Shown here piece by piece: positions 35,181 to 47,200 of a DNA stretch of 64,000 nt (positions within the stretch are counted from its first letter, which is position 1; every line of letters starts with the position of its first letter). The translations under genes and the position numbers were made by a program. The notes beneath the pieces are model-generated. The model saw nothing but the letters and a program-made list of their open reading frames with translations, ran no database searches and had not been told where the DNA came from. Location: assembly GCF_018143015.1 (NCBI RefSeq), contig NC_054741.1, positions 11,868,683 to 11,932,682 of the forward strand. The letters run 5' to 3'. This DNA is from Lytechinus variegatus. Taxonomy: Eukaryota; Echinodermata; Echinoidea; Temnopleuroida; Toxopneustidae.

Positions 35181-36180
35181 GGTGATGGCTGTGATGCTAC
35201 CAGAAACCGAAAAAACCTGAAAATGATCAATGAAAAAAACAAATGAATATAAGTATTCAAACAATAAAAGAAAGTCCTTGGAAAATTGAACAGGAATGAA
35301 AGTCTTAACTTAACAACTTCAATGCCTTTATGGAATCTGTCTCCCTTTGGGTTTCAGCGGATGAACTGAAGTGAGGAATTAAAAACATTGGATCAACATC
35401 AACAACTTTAATGTAAGATAATCAATGCAGAAACTTTATTTTGTAACAAGGAAAATGGAGATCACACTCACAGACCATGAAAGTATGAAATAACTTTAAG
35501 ATTTCCTATAACATAAGACAAGGAAAGTCAGGACATGATATCATCAGCCCACCGATTGAATATTCACAATGGCATGCAATATAACTGATATTTACAAAAT
35601 ATTGCTACATTTGAAAATTCAATTATTTTTTTTTATTTGTTATTAGATTTTGATGGAATTTTCCACATTCTGTTTCTTGTTTTTACTTCATTTATTTAGG
35701 TTAGATAAAATTAATTTCAGCCCAAAGTACCCATTTAAGGTGTAAAATAATTAATGGCATGTTCAGTTTCACTGATGTCCACATAACAGTGTTGCACATA
35801 AATCCTGGTCTGGAGTCATGTACATGTATGCAAATGAGAAAGTTTGTTATGACACAAATTCACTACTTCTATGGTATTTCAATTATTATAGCATTGGTGA
35901 AAAAACAAACTCCTCACTGATTGTCTAATTCACAATAATCTGAATGATGAATCTTTTAAATTACATAACATTACAATAATATATGAAGTTATATAAATTA
36001 ATGTTCAAGATACATTCTGACATTATTGGTACGCATAGGGCTGCGGGGAAGATTGCCCAGATTATGGGTGCAAAATTTGGGTGCAAGAGCACTGCCTCCA
36101 TGATCTAGCTGTGCATGCAAATGGCTATGTTGCAAAGGGGAGGGGGGTCTTTAGAGCTGGGCTGAGCCTGAGTACCTTCT

Positions 36181-36320
36181 GGGGAGCGTTTCATCAACAT
36201 TTTCGTCTGACAAGTTGTCAGATCTGACAACTTCCTTTGATTATGATTGGCTGAGAGGCACTATTACCATAGCAACTATTGGATAAAAATGACTGACAAG
36301 TCCTTTCATGAAATGCTCCC
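36181..36320. repeat. Fold-back MITE, GTTTCATAAAG-like class
   Basis: Left end GGGGAGCGTTTCATCA and right end TTTCATGAAATGCTCCC are inverted relatives. The interior has TGTCAGATCTGACA, itself palindromic. Lies in the predicted C/EBP-gamma intron. Confidence 0.6.
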
Positions 36321-36739
36321 TGAGCAGCATTTGAGCTAGCCTTTATACAAGGCCTGTGTCTCTTTTATGATGTTTATCAAATGCCAAAAAAACAGAATGA
36401 AGACTCAATCACACATTAAACCTGGTTTCTCTATACATGTAAACTTGGTTGGTGTTTATTTTAACGGCATTTGCGTTCTAAAAGAATATTTACTCCCATC
36501 ACGAACTGCTAGTCTCATCTCAGCCACTACTTGACGAGTAAATAGCCAAGTCACAAGGCATTGTCAAAAGGCTATATTTCAGTGGCAATTTGTAAATAAA
36601 GAACTAAAATCAGGGTCTGAAAAAGAGAGTAATCTAAGCATCACATGACCATACCAAATTCTTTATGAATGAAGGACTAATTCTAATGTTTTGAGACTGC
36701 AGAAATCTGCATGGCTTGAGAGAAATTGAGGTACATAAT

Positions 36740-36790
36740 ACATATTGCATAATAATACATATTGCATAATAATACATATTGCATAATCTG
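36740..36790. repeat. 17-bp tandem repeat, three copies, with ATTGCATAAT
   Basis: Three copies of ACATATTGCATAATAAT spaced exactly 17 bp, with ATTGCATAAT at 36744, 36761 and 36778. The core is one step away from the C/EBP consensus ATTGCGCAAT. Confidence 0.8.
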
Positions 36791-37776
36791 GTATAAAACT
36801 TGCTTGAAACAAGGGCCAATATAAATGTTACAGAAGGTTGTCTACCAGACAGGAGTCAATAATTGACCTGCTGAGCTGAACATTCTTGAGAATGTGAATC
36901 TTATTCCAATTTTTTTCTGATCACAAGAAATTGAAACAAGATGACCTGTCAGTCTGTCACAGGTCAATCAAACAAAATCTGACACTTTCTACAACAGTAA
37001 TATCCACCTCTTGGGAAACTGACTGGGGCTTACATTATTACAGTTTCTTGAAAGTCAATTTACATTGTGGATGGGTGAAATGTTCTCTTTTATGGGTCAA
37101 ACAAAGTCTATAATCAAGGGCAGGGGCTTCAATTTGGCCCTCTATATGTTGGTGCCTTTTTTTTTCTTTCCTGTGCCATGATTTAGATAGTCCCATAAAA
37201 AAGATGCACTGCATTTCCCTAAAGTATTGATTTCACACTAAAGCCTGTAGACAAAATTTCTATGAATTTATCAGATTCAATGAAATTTTCAACATTTTCC
37301 GTATTTCGAGTGACAAACACAGATTTACATTTAAGCTAATGGCTGCAGAACCAGGGGGAGGCTGTTATACAAAAAGAAAGTGAAAATGACAATTAGATTA
37401 TTTCTTAATCAAGTTTTATGCATGTTCATCCCCCTGAATTCTAAACCCGTTTTGTGGCCTGTAAGCTTCCACCATAAATACACTAACATAGATCTACAAA
37501 AAATCAATGTTTTATTCACAATGAGCTATTATGACCATATTCTGTTATTTTGAGAAAAAAGATTTTGAAAGTGTGTATTTAACATCATAATTTTTCAATT
37601 CAAATTCCCTCTTGAACTCAGTTGAAGTACACGCAGGCCTAGGCTATGTTGCAAAGATTTTTAGAGTATTGAAATTATTTTCTGATGCGTAAATACGTGC
37701 ATTCTGTAATACAATCACTCACTATACACTATGTACGCTGCGTTTTGGCTTCATCAGTGCTGGCCCGCACATCTGC

Positions 37777-37784
37777 TGACGTCA
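37777..37784. promoter_or_regulatory. Palindromic CRE, TGACGTCA
   Basis: Perfect CREB/ATF site in a locally CpG-richer segment (37730-37870) that also holds GGTGGCGCCATCC, which read on the minus strand contains GGATGGCGCC. This may be an internal promoter of the C/EBP-gamma gene on the minus strand (inference). Confidence 0.45.
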
Positions 37785-38105
37785 ATTCACAAAGCAGAAG
37801 GTGGCGCCATCCTGCCGGGATCTTCCCAAACTGTCCAAAGCAGCCGAAAGCATGCGCGAACTGAGAATCTTCAGAGTTCAGATAAACAGAACATGGCATC
37901 TGCAAAAAGCATTGGATACATGTAACTATGGTGTTCAAGGGCAGCTGACACCATCTGCAGCATATAAAATGTCCAACAATGCCCTCTTGAGTTCCAAGAG
38001 AAATTACAGTGTACCTTATAACGTACCAAGGCAAGGCAGTGTGTGATCATGATACGGATCATACATTGATGATTGAATCTGCTTTATTTGCAAGAATGGC
38101 TAATG

Positions 38106-38171
38106 AAGTTGTGGTGATCACATTGCGCAATCATCATCATCAGTTGTGGTGATCACATTGCGCAATCATCA
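38106..38171. promoter_or_regulatory. Tandem pair of perfect C/EBP palindromes
   Basis: A 35-bp unit, GTTGTGGTGATCACATTG then CGCAATCATCAT, occurs twice in a row. Each copy contains the perfect C/EBP palindrome ATTGCGCAAT (38122-38131 and 38157-38166) and a TGATCA palindrome. Confidence 0.7.
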
Positions 38172-38605
38172 TGTCCAACAGAAAAGACAAGGTCTTGATC
38201 AAACTTAAAGTAGGGTTTTCCCCAAAAAATCCTTTCCATAATTTTCATCACATAACATACAAAATAGAGCTTTCTCTTAACTTAAATTATTACAGGCGCG
38301 AAAAAACTGACTAGATCTAACAGAAACAGTAAGACCTAGTATCTAGTCTAATATTAATCTAGTCTGCACTGATACTACTTACTAGTTAGCGAGTAGGCCT
38401 AGTGTAGACGTGTAGATGCATTGCAGTGGCTTAGCCTTATTAGCACTGCACCGACACAATTCAATCAATTGCTTACAAAGTTGGGAGTGGTTGATGTCAT
38501 ATTTCTCGTACTTAAAATCATTAAATCACATCAAATTTGTACAGGATGATAAAGAATATCTTAAATTGCATATAAGTTGAAAACTGCAATTATATTTGAT
38601 CTTAC

Positions 38606-38830
38606 CTCACTATATAAAGAGTGTTTTATCACCGTTTCCCTTCGCCGCAAGCCAGCGGTACGTGTCAGTTCTGCATCGTCTATGCAAATCTGTACACATC
38701 GCCCCGATCCAATTCAAAACAACACACGCTCGTTTTTCCAGGGGTATTGTGCAATCAACGGAGCTAGCTGATTGTGTGTGTAGTACCACTGTACGGTACA
38801 TGAATACAGCGCTGAATGTAACGTACTTGT
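38606..38830 (-). other. Candidate non-coding first exon and promoter of the C/EBP-gamma gene
   Basis: On the minus strand this CpG-containing segment ends in AGTGAG followed by the strong donor GTAAGATC. It holds a C/EBP-like ATTGTGCAAT at 38746-38755 (plus strand). The 5' end is not defined. Assignment to the bZIP gene rests on strand, distance and the known two-exon layout of CEBPG. Confidence 0.4.
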
Positions 38831-40195
38831 GAGTGGGACACACAATCTGATACACACCCACCACACGCAAACGGGAATGCCGCGAAAAAAGGGTGTTACG
38901 CAATGTTTACGAGCGTTGACAGACAGACGAGACAAGGCAGAAAAAAGGGATAACGAGACCGGGGGCGGGGACGAGAAGAATAGAAGAGGTGAAAGAAATA
39001 AAAAGAAGGAAGAACAATCAGGAGGAGAAAATTGAAAAATAGAGAAAGAAGAATAGAAGAGGGCAAAGAAGAGAAACAGAAGAAAAAGATGGGAAAAATT
39101 AAAAAATGACAGGAATATTGAGACGGAAACGACAAAAACTTTACAAGAAAAATATGAACAAGGGGATGGGCCAAATGTGGAAGAAGAAATAAACCAAAAA
39201 ACTAGGTAAGGTCGCGGGGCAAAAGGATACCACATCCAACTTCACAGTCAAAATGTTTTTCCCAAACAATCAAAACATGATTCCATTCCACCCTCTTCCA
39301 TTTTTTTAAACAATTTGGATTTCTCTTTCACTTCTCTCTTTCCCGGTCTCTTTCAACCCATTCCTTCATCTCCCGGGTTCATCTTTAGATTCACCAATGT
39401 TATCTTCACCATCCAGGGATGGGGCGAGCACCTACCCCCACAATTCAAGTAGTAAAGTCGAAAGATAGTGTGGGAAAAGAAATGTCTCTAAACCATTACC
39501 CATCATTACTAAGTTGTGAAAATGTCACATTTCATTTAATTGGCATGAGGACCACCCACTCCCCCATATTCACAGCCCACATCACAATTCCGGATCAAAA
39601 TACCCTGGCACCATAATCATCATCATCATCTCTGTCACCATAGTCGCCACAATCATTCTCATTATCATTACCATCTTCATCACCATCATCATCATCACTA
39701 TAATCACCATCACCATTATCATCATCAGCATCAAATTCATTATAATCTTCATCATCACAATCATAATTATCATCATCAACATCATTATCACAAGTACCAC
39801 TATCATCTACATTTCAAGAATGGATGGTAATGCAAATTAATATAGTATTGGGGACCCCCAAATTTGTCAAAATTCAAATAAAAGTCAACAATCATTTTAC
39901 TGTATGTCCATCCATACATGAAAATTTGCTCAAAATACAAATAAGAAAAAGAAAGCTAGCAGTCACCTTTAATTTTGTTTTCATACCTACTTTCCTTGTT
40001 CACTGTGTAATATTTCAGGTTTGAATCTTTACTGGTGTGGTGTAAAACCATCAAAACTGTATATCATGAAACAACTGATAGCTTTACCATAAACTGTATG
40101 GAGATAGAATAAACTGAATATGAAATCAAATTATTCTTATAAAATTTTGTTTATGATCTACTCAATATGTACATTAGGAATAGCGCATACATTCG
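38831..40195. other. Intergenic, no gene recognised
   Basis: A purine-rich stretch at about 38880-39190 gives long minus-strand F/S-rich frames that are artefacts. An (ATC)n microsatellite lies at 39612-39810. Confidence 0.45.
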
Positions 40196-40610
40196 TAATT
40201 CCAAAACTTGGTTTTTCCGAAGGGTCGTTAGTCCCAAAAACAAAGTGAGGTTCGTAATTCCGAAGGTTCGTTAGTCCGGAAACGAAGTGAGGTTCGTAAT
40301 TCAGAAGGTTTGTTAATCCGAAAACGAAATGAGGTTTGTAATTCTGAAGGTTCGTTAGTCCGAAAACGAAAAGTTTTAATGAACCTTATTTCGCTTTCGG
40401 ACTAACGAACCTTTGGAACGAGCCTTATTTCGTTTTCAGATTAACGAACCTTCGGAACAACAAACCTTATTTCGTTTTCGGATTAACGAACCTTCGGAAC
40501 ATCGAACCTTATTTCGTTTTTGGATTATCAAACCTTCGGAATAACACCACAAATGTTCGGACTAATGAACCCTTTGACCTTTTCGGATTAAAGAACATCG
40601 AGGTATAGGC
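40196..40610. repeat. Fold-back array of ~53-bp units around GGTTCGTTAGTCCGAAAACG
   Basis: About four units in plus orientation (AAGGTTCGTTAGTCCGAAAA then GTTCGTAATTCCG) occupy 40196-40375. About four in the opposite orientation (CGGATTAACGAACCTTCGGA) occupy 40382-40600. The turn is near 40378. The transcript of either strand would fold into a long, nearly continuous hairpin. No open frame. Confidence 0.85.
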
Positions 40611-42210
40611 AATTTATTTGGCGGACAGAGGCATAAAAATGTGCAAATCACGCACAATTTGGATCAATCAAGCATACACTAATTCAATAAAAAATGATTA
40701 CAATTAAAATAACTGCAAGAAATAGTATTGGGTCATTTAATCAAAAATACATTGTAATGACACCCATTTTCATCACAAGATATCCTTGCAATATAGCTTT
40801 TTAAATGAAACAATATTCAGTGCCTGCTCTAAAGAGCAAATTGAGGAACACATCAAAAAGGCAAAACTTGGAATGATCATGGAAAGCTTTGTACAATTTT
40901 TTAATTACAGCAAACTACTCAAGTCAATGTCATAGTTTGACACAATTTACAATAATTCTACATCTGAATGGATGTCTGACCCAAACAAGGCTCTTTTTTA
41001 AATGTCTCCTCTTTTAACAGTGCAGGCCATGTAGAACAATGATTGGTATTCCTTGAAGTTAAAATCTAAATGAACACTTCATAATTTTATTGCTATTAGG
41101 AACATCAGATGAAAGTACAGTTTAAATCCCAAATTATTAACCCTAAGTTTTGAATATGGAAAACTATAACATAATCTTTCAAAATGAAAATAAAGAGAAT
41201 CATCATTATTTTTTAACATTTGGAAAATTAACATCTTTCCTCTGAATACTTTCAAGACTGATTGTACTCTTTGCATGGTGTGAAGCAGAAAACATGTGTT
41301 GGGGGGGGGGGGGAGGGTGTGATTAATAACTGTGCTACCCTGCCCCAATCTACCAGAATAGCATGAAGTCACATATCAACAACCAAAAATTGTACCAACC
41401 CAACATATTGCAAAATTAAATGTTCTAAAGTGAACTTCTGATTCAATACTGAAAAAAATTGAAACATACATGGATCCTGTAAAATGACTGAATATAAACT
41501 TAACAAAATTGTAAACATATCTATAGAGTCATAACCATCAAGTGGGGGCAGATTGATAAAATCATCAAAGATGCACTATTTGAAATTGAATGTAGATAAA
41601 TATTTGTTTATAGAATTGTCTCAACAAGCAAGCTAGAAACAAGGGGGTTAAACATTGATCTTATTTCAAAAGGGAATTCCCATATAAGTAAATTGTGATG
41701 TTGTTACTGTATTTTCATCAACGAAGAAGGTAGGGATGTATTTGCTGGAAATGCTCCATTGTAAACCCACCATTTCCAGTAAATTGTCCTACTGTATAGG
41801 GGAGTAAGCCTCATAGCTTCACACATACTCAGGAAAAAAACATTCATTGAGTTACACTTTGGGAATATTTGTAAAATCATTTACAATAAATAAGCAATTT
41901 TATCAGAAAATGAACAAACTAGGTAATCTCTAACTGAAAACAAAGAACACAGACTAATGATAATCAATTGAAAAACAGTTCATTACTGTGTCCTATTTAT
42001 ACAAAAAATATTTACATGAGCATACAAATATAGATATTGATATATATAGCATTTCTCATCAAATTTATGCACAAATTCACTATAATCCACCATCAACCCA
42101 TTGTTTTTATCATATGTGTAAGACTTGAATAGGTTCCACCAATTCACCTACTTGAAAGAATTTGTCTTATGCAATGGTTGAATAATTCCTTGATATGGCA
42201 TTGTACACCT

Positions 42211-42368
42211 GGGGCCCGTAACACAAAGCTTAGCGATGAATAGCAAATATGAAAGAACACTTCTGATTGGTTCCTGGTCAGTATTTTGAAATAAATGCGC
42301 ATGTAACATTGTTATTGAGCAGTAAGTCCATTTAGCGATTGATCGCTGATCTTTGTGTTTCAGGGCCC
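42211..42368. repeat. Fold-back MITE, GGGCCC-TAACACAAAGC class
   Basis: Left end GGGGCCCGTAACACAAAGCT and right end TCTTTGTGTTTCAGGGCCC are inverted. A TTAGCGATGAAT block is mirrored in part by ATTTAGCGATTGATCGCTGA. Confidence 0.65.
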
Positions 42369-42583
42369 AGTACTGTATTTGTGGTTGATATAAGTTAAAA
42401 CGGCATTGTCACATTTCTCCTGATACTGGAGCAGCTTTCTCATAATGCAGTAACATCAGAAAAACCAACTTCAATTTCTTCAAACATACAAAAGCTTTTG
42501 CATTAATAATAACGCTGTTCGTGTACAGAGCAAATCACATTATCAGAAAACACCCCTATGCACTCGCAAAGGACTTAGATATC

Positions 42584-42795
42584 ATTACCCTGCCTTTAGC
42601 CCCGCAGCCCTTTACAGTGTGGAGGTATTTCAAGGAGTTAATTCCTGCCAGGTACACATTCACCTCACCAGGGTTGAGTGCAGCACAATGTGGATGACTT
42701 TCTTGCCAAAGGAAATTACGCCATGGCTGGAATTGGAACCCAAGACCATCTGTTTCAAAGCCAGGAGACTAATCCTCTGGACCACAATGCTCCAC
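42584..42795 (-). repeat. tRNA-derived SINE, second copy
   Basis: Same head and body as 4016-4221, also on the minus strand: GTGGTCCAGAGGATTAGTCT, a CTTTGAA loop and a mutated B box (GGTTCCAATTCC). More diverged in the B box than the first copy. Confidence 0.65.
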
Positions 42796-43243
42796 ATTAT
42801 TGCCAATGACATATCATTAAAATGTGACTAAAATTTGCATTATTAGAAATCCAAACAGCGTGACCAAGTGATATAAAACATATTAACACACTGGTCAGAA
42901 TACGTTCAAAAGTACAAACAATACTTATGATCTTCTTGATGAATAAAAAGTAAGAATGGTTAAATAAGTTCCATTAACATAACAAAACCATCATCTTTTT
43001 GAGGTGCAATGATAATATAGGTTTATACTTGATAAAGGAGTAACAATGGAGAATTGGCACAGCTTAAAACACACAAGTCCCAAACAGCAACAACTATCTG
43101 GCATGTTCAGGGTTAATTAAAAAAAAAAGTAAACTGCAAGTATAGAACAAGCTTCTCCTGTTCAACTCTCATTAACAAAAAGCAAAATGTTGTGCATGGC
43201 TAGATTCTGACTCTCATCTGTAGGGTTGGATTCTTCCGGACTC

Positions 43244-43366
43244 TGTAACATAAAGCTCAGTGATTGATTGTAGTGCCGATTTCCACAATCAATTGCATTG
43301 ACTATTGTGTATGATCAATCATAAAATTTCAGCCCACAATCAATCATTGAGCTTTGTGTTACAGGG
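43244..43366. repeat. Fold-back MITE, TGTAACA-AAGCTCA class
   Basis: TGTAACATAAAGCTCAGTGA at the left is mirrored by CATTGAGCTTTGTGTTACAG at the right, with an ATTGATTGT / ACAATCAAT inner pair. Confidence 0.65.
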
Positions 43367-44222
43367 TTCTTGAGTCAGGATATCTCTGTTTCCAAATAAC
43401 CCGACCCTTCTGCATCAAAAACCTAGTCACACCAAACAAACTGAAACTTTTACCGCATTTCATTTGACTCATTTCAGCTCAATCAATGCAGCATGGACAG
43501 GCACCATTTGTGTATTCCAAGGTTAATAACAACAAAATAATAAAAAGCATTCTCTTTCTTCACCTCTTACATCATATTCAGTAAATTTCTAACAGCAACT
43601 GAAAGTAACAGCATTTCTGTGTCAGTTTTTTCTTTGTATATCATTTCATACTCTGATCAATACTGCATAGAGGTTATTTTTAATTAATAACAACCTCGGC
43701 TTTTTAAGAAGGTTCTCAATTATTTATCTGTGTCTTGTGTATAATTTTTATGGGTTTTCAAAATCAAGATTGTCTTAGATTTTCACTAAATTGACATTCA
43801 ATGAAGAATGTTTCCTGCATATTTCTAATTATCCAACAATCTATTAACAATCTATTGCATTGCTTATCAATATTCTTCTACTACACCAGTCTTTCTACAA
43901 TCTTTAAGAAGGTTTCACCTTCATGTCTTTGACATAGCTGATTATGTTTGATCATTTGCAATATTTGTAATATTTAGTGAGGACTTAACTTGAAGGATGC
44001 AAAGAGTCATATCATTTTAGTGTGGTGACTAGTGTCATAATTGACTCACATTGCCAAACCAACAGCACTTTGATGAACACGCACATAATTTTTTTTCTTC
44101 AATTTGTCATTGTTTAGTTTAGAATAGATTTTGTTGGATTGACTGTGTAGCATTATAAATTTGATGTTTTATTGTTAATCAGTCTTTGTTGAGTTTAGAA
44201 TTTTTTGGAATTGACTTGGGTA

Positions 44223-47200
44223 TTACTGAGTGATGATTTCAGAATCTTGAAGTGAAGCTAAAGCATTGATAACATCTGGAAGAGAAGAATTGATATCAAT
44301 CAGCTGGCCTTGATCCTCCGGGAGAATTACCTCAACTGTCATGTCTTGAGGAATTTCTTGATGTTGTTCTGTCTGTACTTCAACTATGGCAGGATCCATT
44401 TCATGAGATTGGTTCACTTGCTCATGGTCCATCTCTTGAGTTGACTCGGGCGGCATCGGTGTGTCATGATTGACAGCGGGTGTTTCATTCAGAGAAGGTA
44501 CAGATGGTACCACCTGGATAACCTGGTGTTTGTCTTTCTTCATAGTGGATGGGTTGAATGCATCAGGTGGACAGCACTTGGAGAGGTTCATCTTCTGACT
44601 GGGATGCTTCTTCTGGTAGTGTCGTTTCACAACCTGCAGATCAGTTGCCCTGTAGTCGGGACAGATGGCGCATCGGAATCGACGGCGCTCTCCAGTGTTG
44701 TGGTGGAGGACAACATGCCGACGTAAATGGACTGGCTGGGCAGCAGCATAATCACAGAGGTCACATTTGTGCGGCTTCAACTTCAGGTGGGCAGTTTGGA
44801 CATGGAGCTTCAGGCTCTGCATTGTCTTGTACATCTTCCCACAGACATGGCAGGCTGCTTGCTTCTCAGTGGAGTGTTTCCTCATGTGGCTTATGATGTT
44901 TCCACGCTTGTCAGAGCCATAGTCACAAAGATCACAGGTAAATCGCTTCACAGAAGAATGTTTCCACATGTGACGGCGAAGATCACAAATACGGCGGAAG
45001 GTTTCATTACACACCTCACACACTAAGAAAGGGGCTCCCTTCTCTCTGTGGATGACAACCCCTTGTCCCATTATCTTAGTACTCTCAGCCAATGGCATCA
45101 TAGGGTGCGTGTTCATGATATGGTTCTTCATATCCTCCCTTTTCTCTTCAACTGTGTTGCACCAAGTGCACGTGTAAGGTCCAGAGTCTTCTTTAGCATG
45201 TCTCCTCATATGATGCTTGTAAAGATCAGCACCTATTATGTTGGTATCACATTTAGGACAATGGAACGATTCACCTTCATTGTGGACCCTGGCCAAATGA
45301 CTTTCAAGAGCTTTCTTATTTTTACCTTGAAAATCACAATGGGGGCATTTGCAGTCCTTTACCTTTGTATGCTTCTTAGTATGATCCTTACATAGTCCAA
45401 CCTTTGGGAAGAGTTTCCCACAAACTCCACATTCAACATTCCCAAAGCGTAAATGTATATATCGTAATATGGAAGGAGTCAGTTTTTTGTAATTCAGATT
45501 GACAAAGTCTTCCCCAACTTCCTCTAGTTCTTCTTTGCTTACAATTTCAGTAGGAATACTGATCTTTGACATTAAATCATCAAAGATGGAGCCTGTCATC
45601 GCACTCTTAGGTGCTTCTGCTCCAGTTCTGCGCTGCGCCCATTGCACCTTGTCTGCTTCCAGTGCTTTATCCATCTGCCCAGCCAAGTAGATACTCCTTC
45701 GTAGACTCTCATTGATTTTGTCTTGAGGGTTGAACTCTCCTTCCTGATCAGCCCTGTGGAACCCAACATGCTCATTAAGTGCGCCATATGTCAAGAATTT
45801 CTCTTCACACATAGAGCAACGGTAGATAAAAGGATGCGTGTTCAAGTGACGTGTCAATTTTACTTCACCTTCAAATGCCATTCCACACATAGGACAGTTG
45901 CGGGAAGATGAGCGCTTCTTCATCCTCTTCCTCTTCTTTTTTTCTCCATTTTTATTCTTTCGTCCTTTAGCTTTCTTTGAGCCAGATTGCTGGGCATGAT
46001 TCGTTCTTATATGAGTGTAGTAGCTTTTCTTTGTCTTGCACTTCTGTCCACAAATATCACACTCAAATAGAACAATCTGACTCTTTGCTCGCCCAGCTGT
46101 GGCCATTAATGTGTAGAATTCTTTCCCTTTTCCTTCCCTGATTTCCTCCCGATGGCTGATGTACAGATGACCAAGCATGGTGCTTTGACCTTTGAACTTA
46201 ACATCGCAAAGAATGCAACGTAAGGATGGAGCGTGGGTCTTCCTATGCTCATCCAGATCCTCTGCATCCTTCCCAACATAAACACATTGGCCATGCCAGC
46301 ATTTGAGTTCATGATCATTATGTTTCTGTATGTGAGTTGTCCAGCCACGTTTGTGAGTAGAACTGTATCCGCACTGCACACACATGTAAGGACGATATCC
46401 GATGTGAGAAAATATATGAGGAGTCATAACATTCTTAGTCTTGAACACCTTGCGACATATAAGACACATGAAAAAATCAAGAGCTTCCCCATTAGGACTC
46501 TGTAGTCCACCGTGTACTTTTTTGATATATTTGTTTAACTCATCAACTGTAGGAGGATCCTTGTTAGCCCACTGTTTCATCATATCATCGTCTAGTATAT
46601 CGGATAGTGCTTTGTACTTGCAAATTAATGAATCAGGGTCAATTTTCTTTCCCACTTCTGGGTTGTGTATAAATGGAACAGGTTCATCATCATCGTTATC
46701 CTCTACATAATCATCTTCACAAAATTCATAATCATCATCTTCTCCCAATACTGTAGAAGGAATATTTACCTGACTGCCTATCTTATCTATCTGATTGTGG
46801 GTCTCTTCAACTTCACTATTCTCCTCTATGCTCTTATCCTCTTTGCTCTCCTCCTTTCCACTCTCCTTTTCATCCTCCTCTTTCTTGCTCTCCTCTTTTT
46901 CACCTTCTACCTTTTCACTGTCCTCCTTTCCACTCCTCCTTATTTCTCTCCATTTCGCTCTTCTCCTTTTCATTCTTCTCCTCAATCATGTCCATTTCCC
47001 TTTTCTCATTTTCCTGTTCAGCTATCTGCTTCATCTCTTCATCAGTCACTTTCTGTGCTTCCCACTTCCACCCTGTCACATGTTTTCTTTTGCAGAGTTT
47101 CCATGTGCCAGGTCTGTCCTCTGGTGGTATGTCTTTACTTAGATGGACACCTAGAGTAGGTGGTATACCATCATCATCATCATCATCAATGCCATTATCC

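Larger units (their letters stand above)
35216..38605 (-). other. Probable intron 1 of the C/EBP-gamma gene
   Basis: A strong acceptor (TTGATCATTTTCAG, exon from 35216) and an upstream donor (AG then GTAAGATC, exon end at 38606) bracket 3.4 kb. Vertebrate CEBPG also has a non-coding first exon and an intronless coding region. The interval contains a fold-back MITE (36181-36320), three ATTGCATAAT repeats (36744-36787), a CRE (37777-37784) and two C/EBP palindromes (38122-38166). Splicing is predicted, not shown. Confidence 0.5.
40611..44222. other. Intergenic / 3' flank of the zinc-finger gene
   Basis: AT-rich DNA with a G run at about 41300-41313, a SINE (42584-42795) and two fold-back MITEs (42211-42368, 43244-43366). 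An AATAAA on the minus strand at 44173-44168, 50 bp after the stop at 44223, is a likely polyadenylation signal for the zinc-finger gene. No other exon recognised. Confidence 0.45.

Noticed and set aside
38714-39235. 173-codon minus frame upstream of the bZIP gene
   Set aside because: Partly purine-rich tract, partly the candidate non-coding exon; no domain and poor composition.
44466-47159. Several plus-strand open frames of 60-164 codons opposite the zinc-finger gene
   Set aside because: Antisense shadows of the coding strand; the minus frame has regular C2H2 motifs and the plus frames have none.
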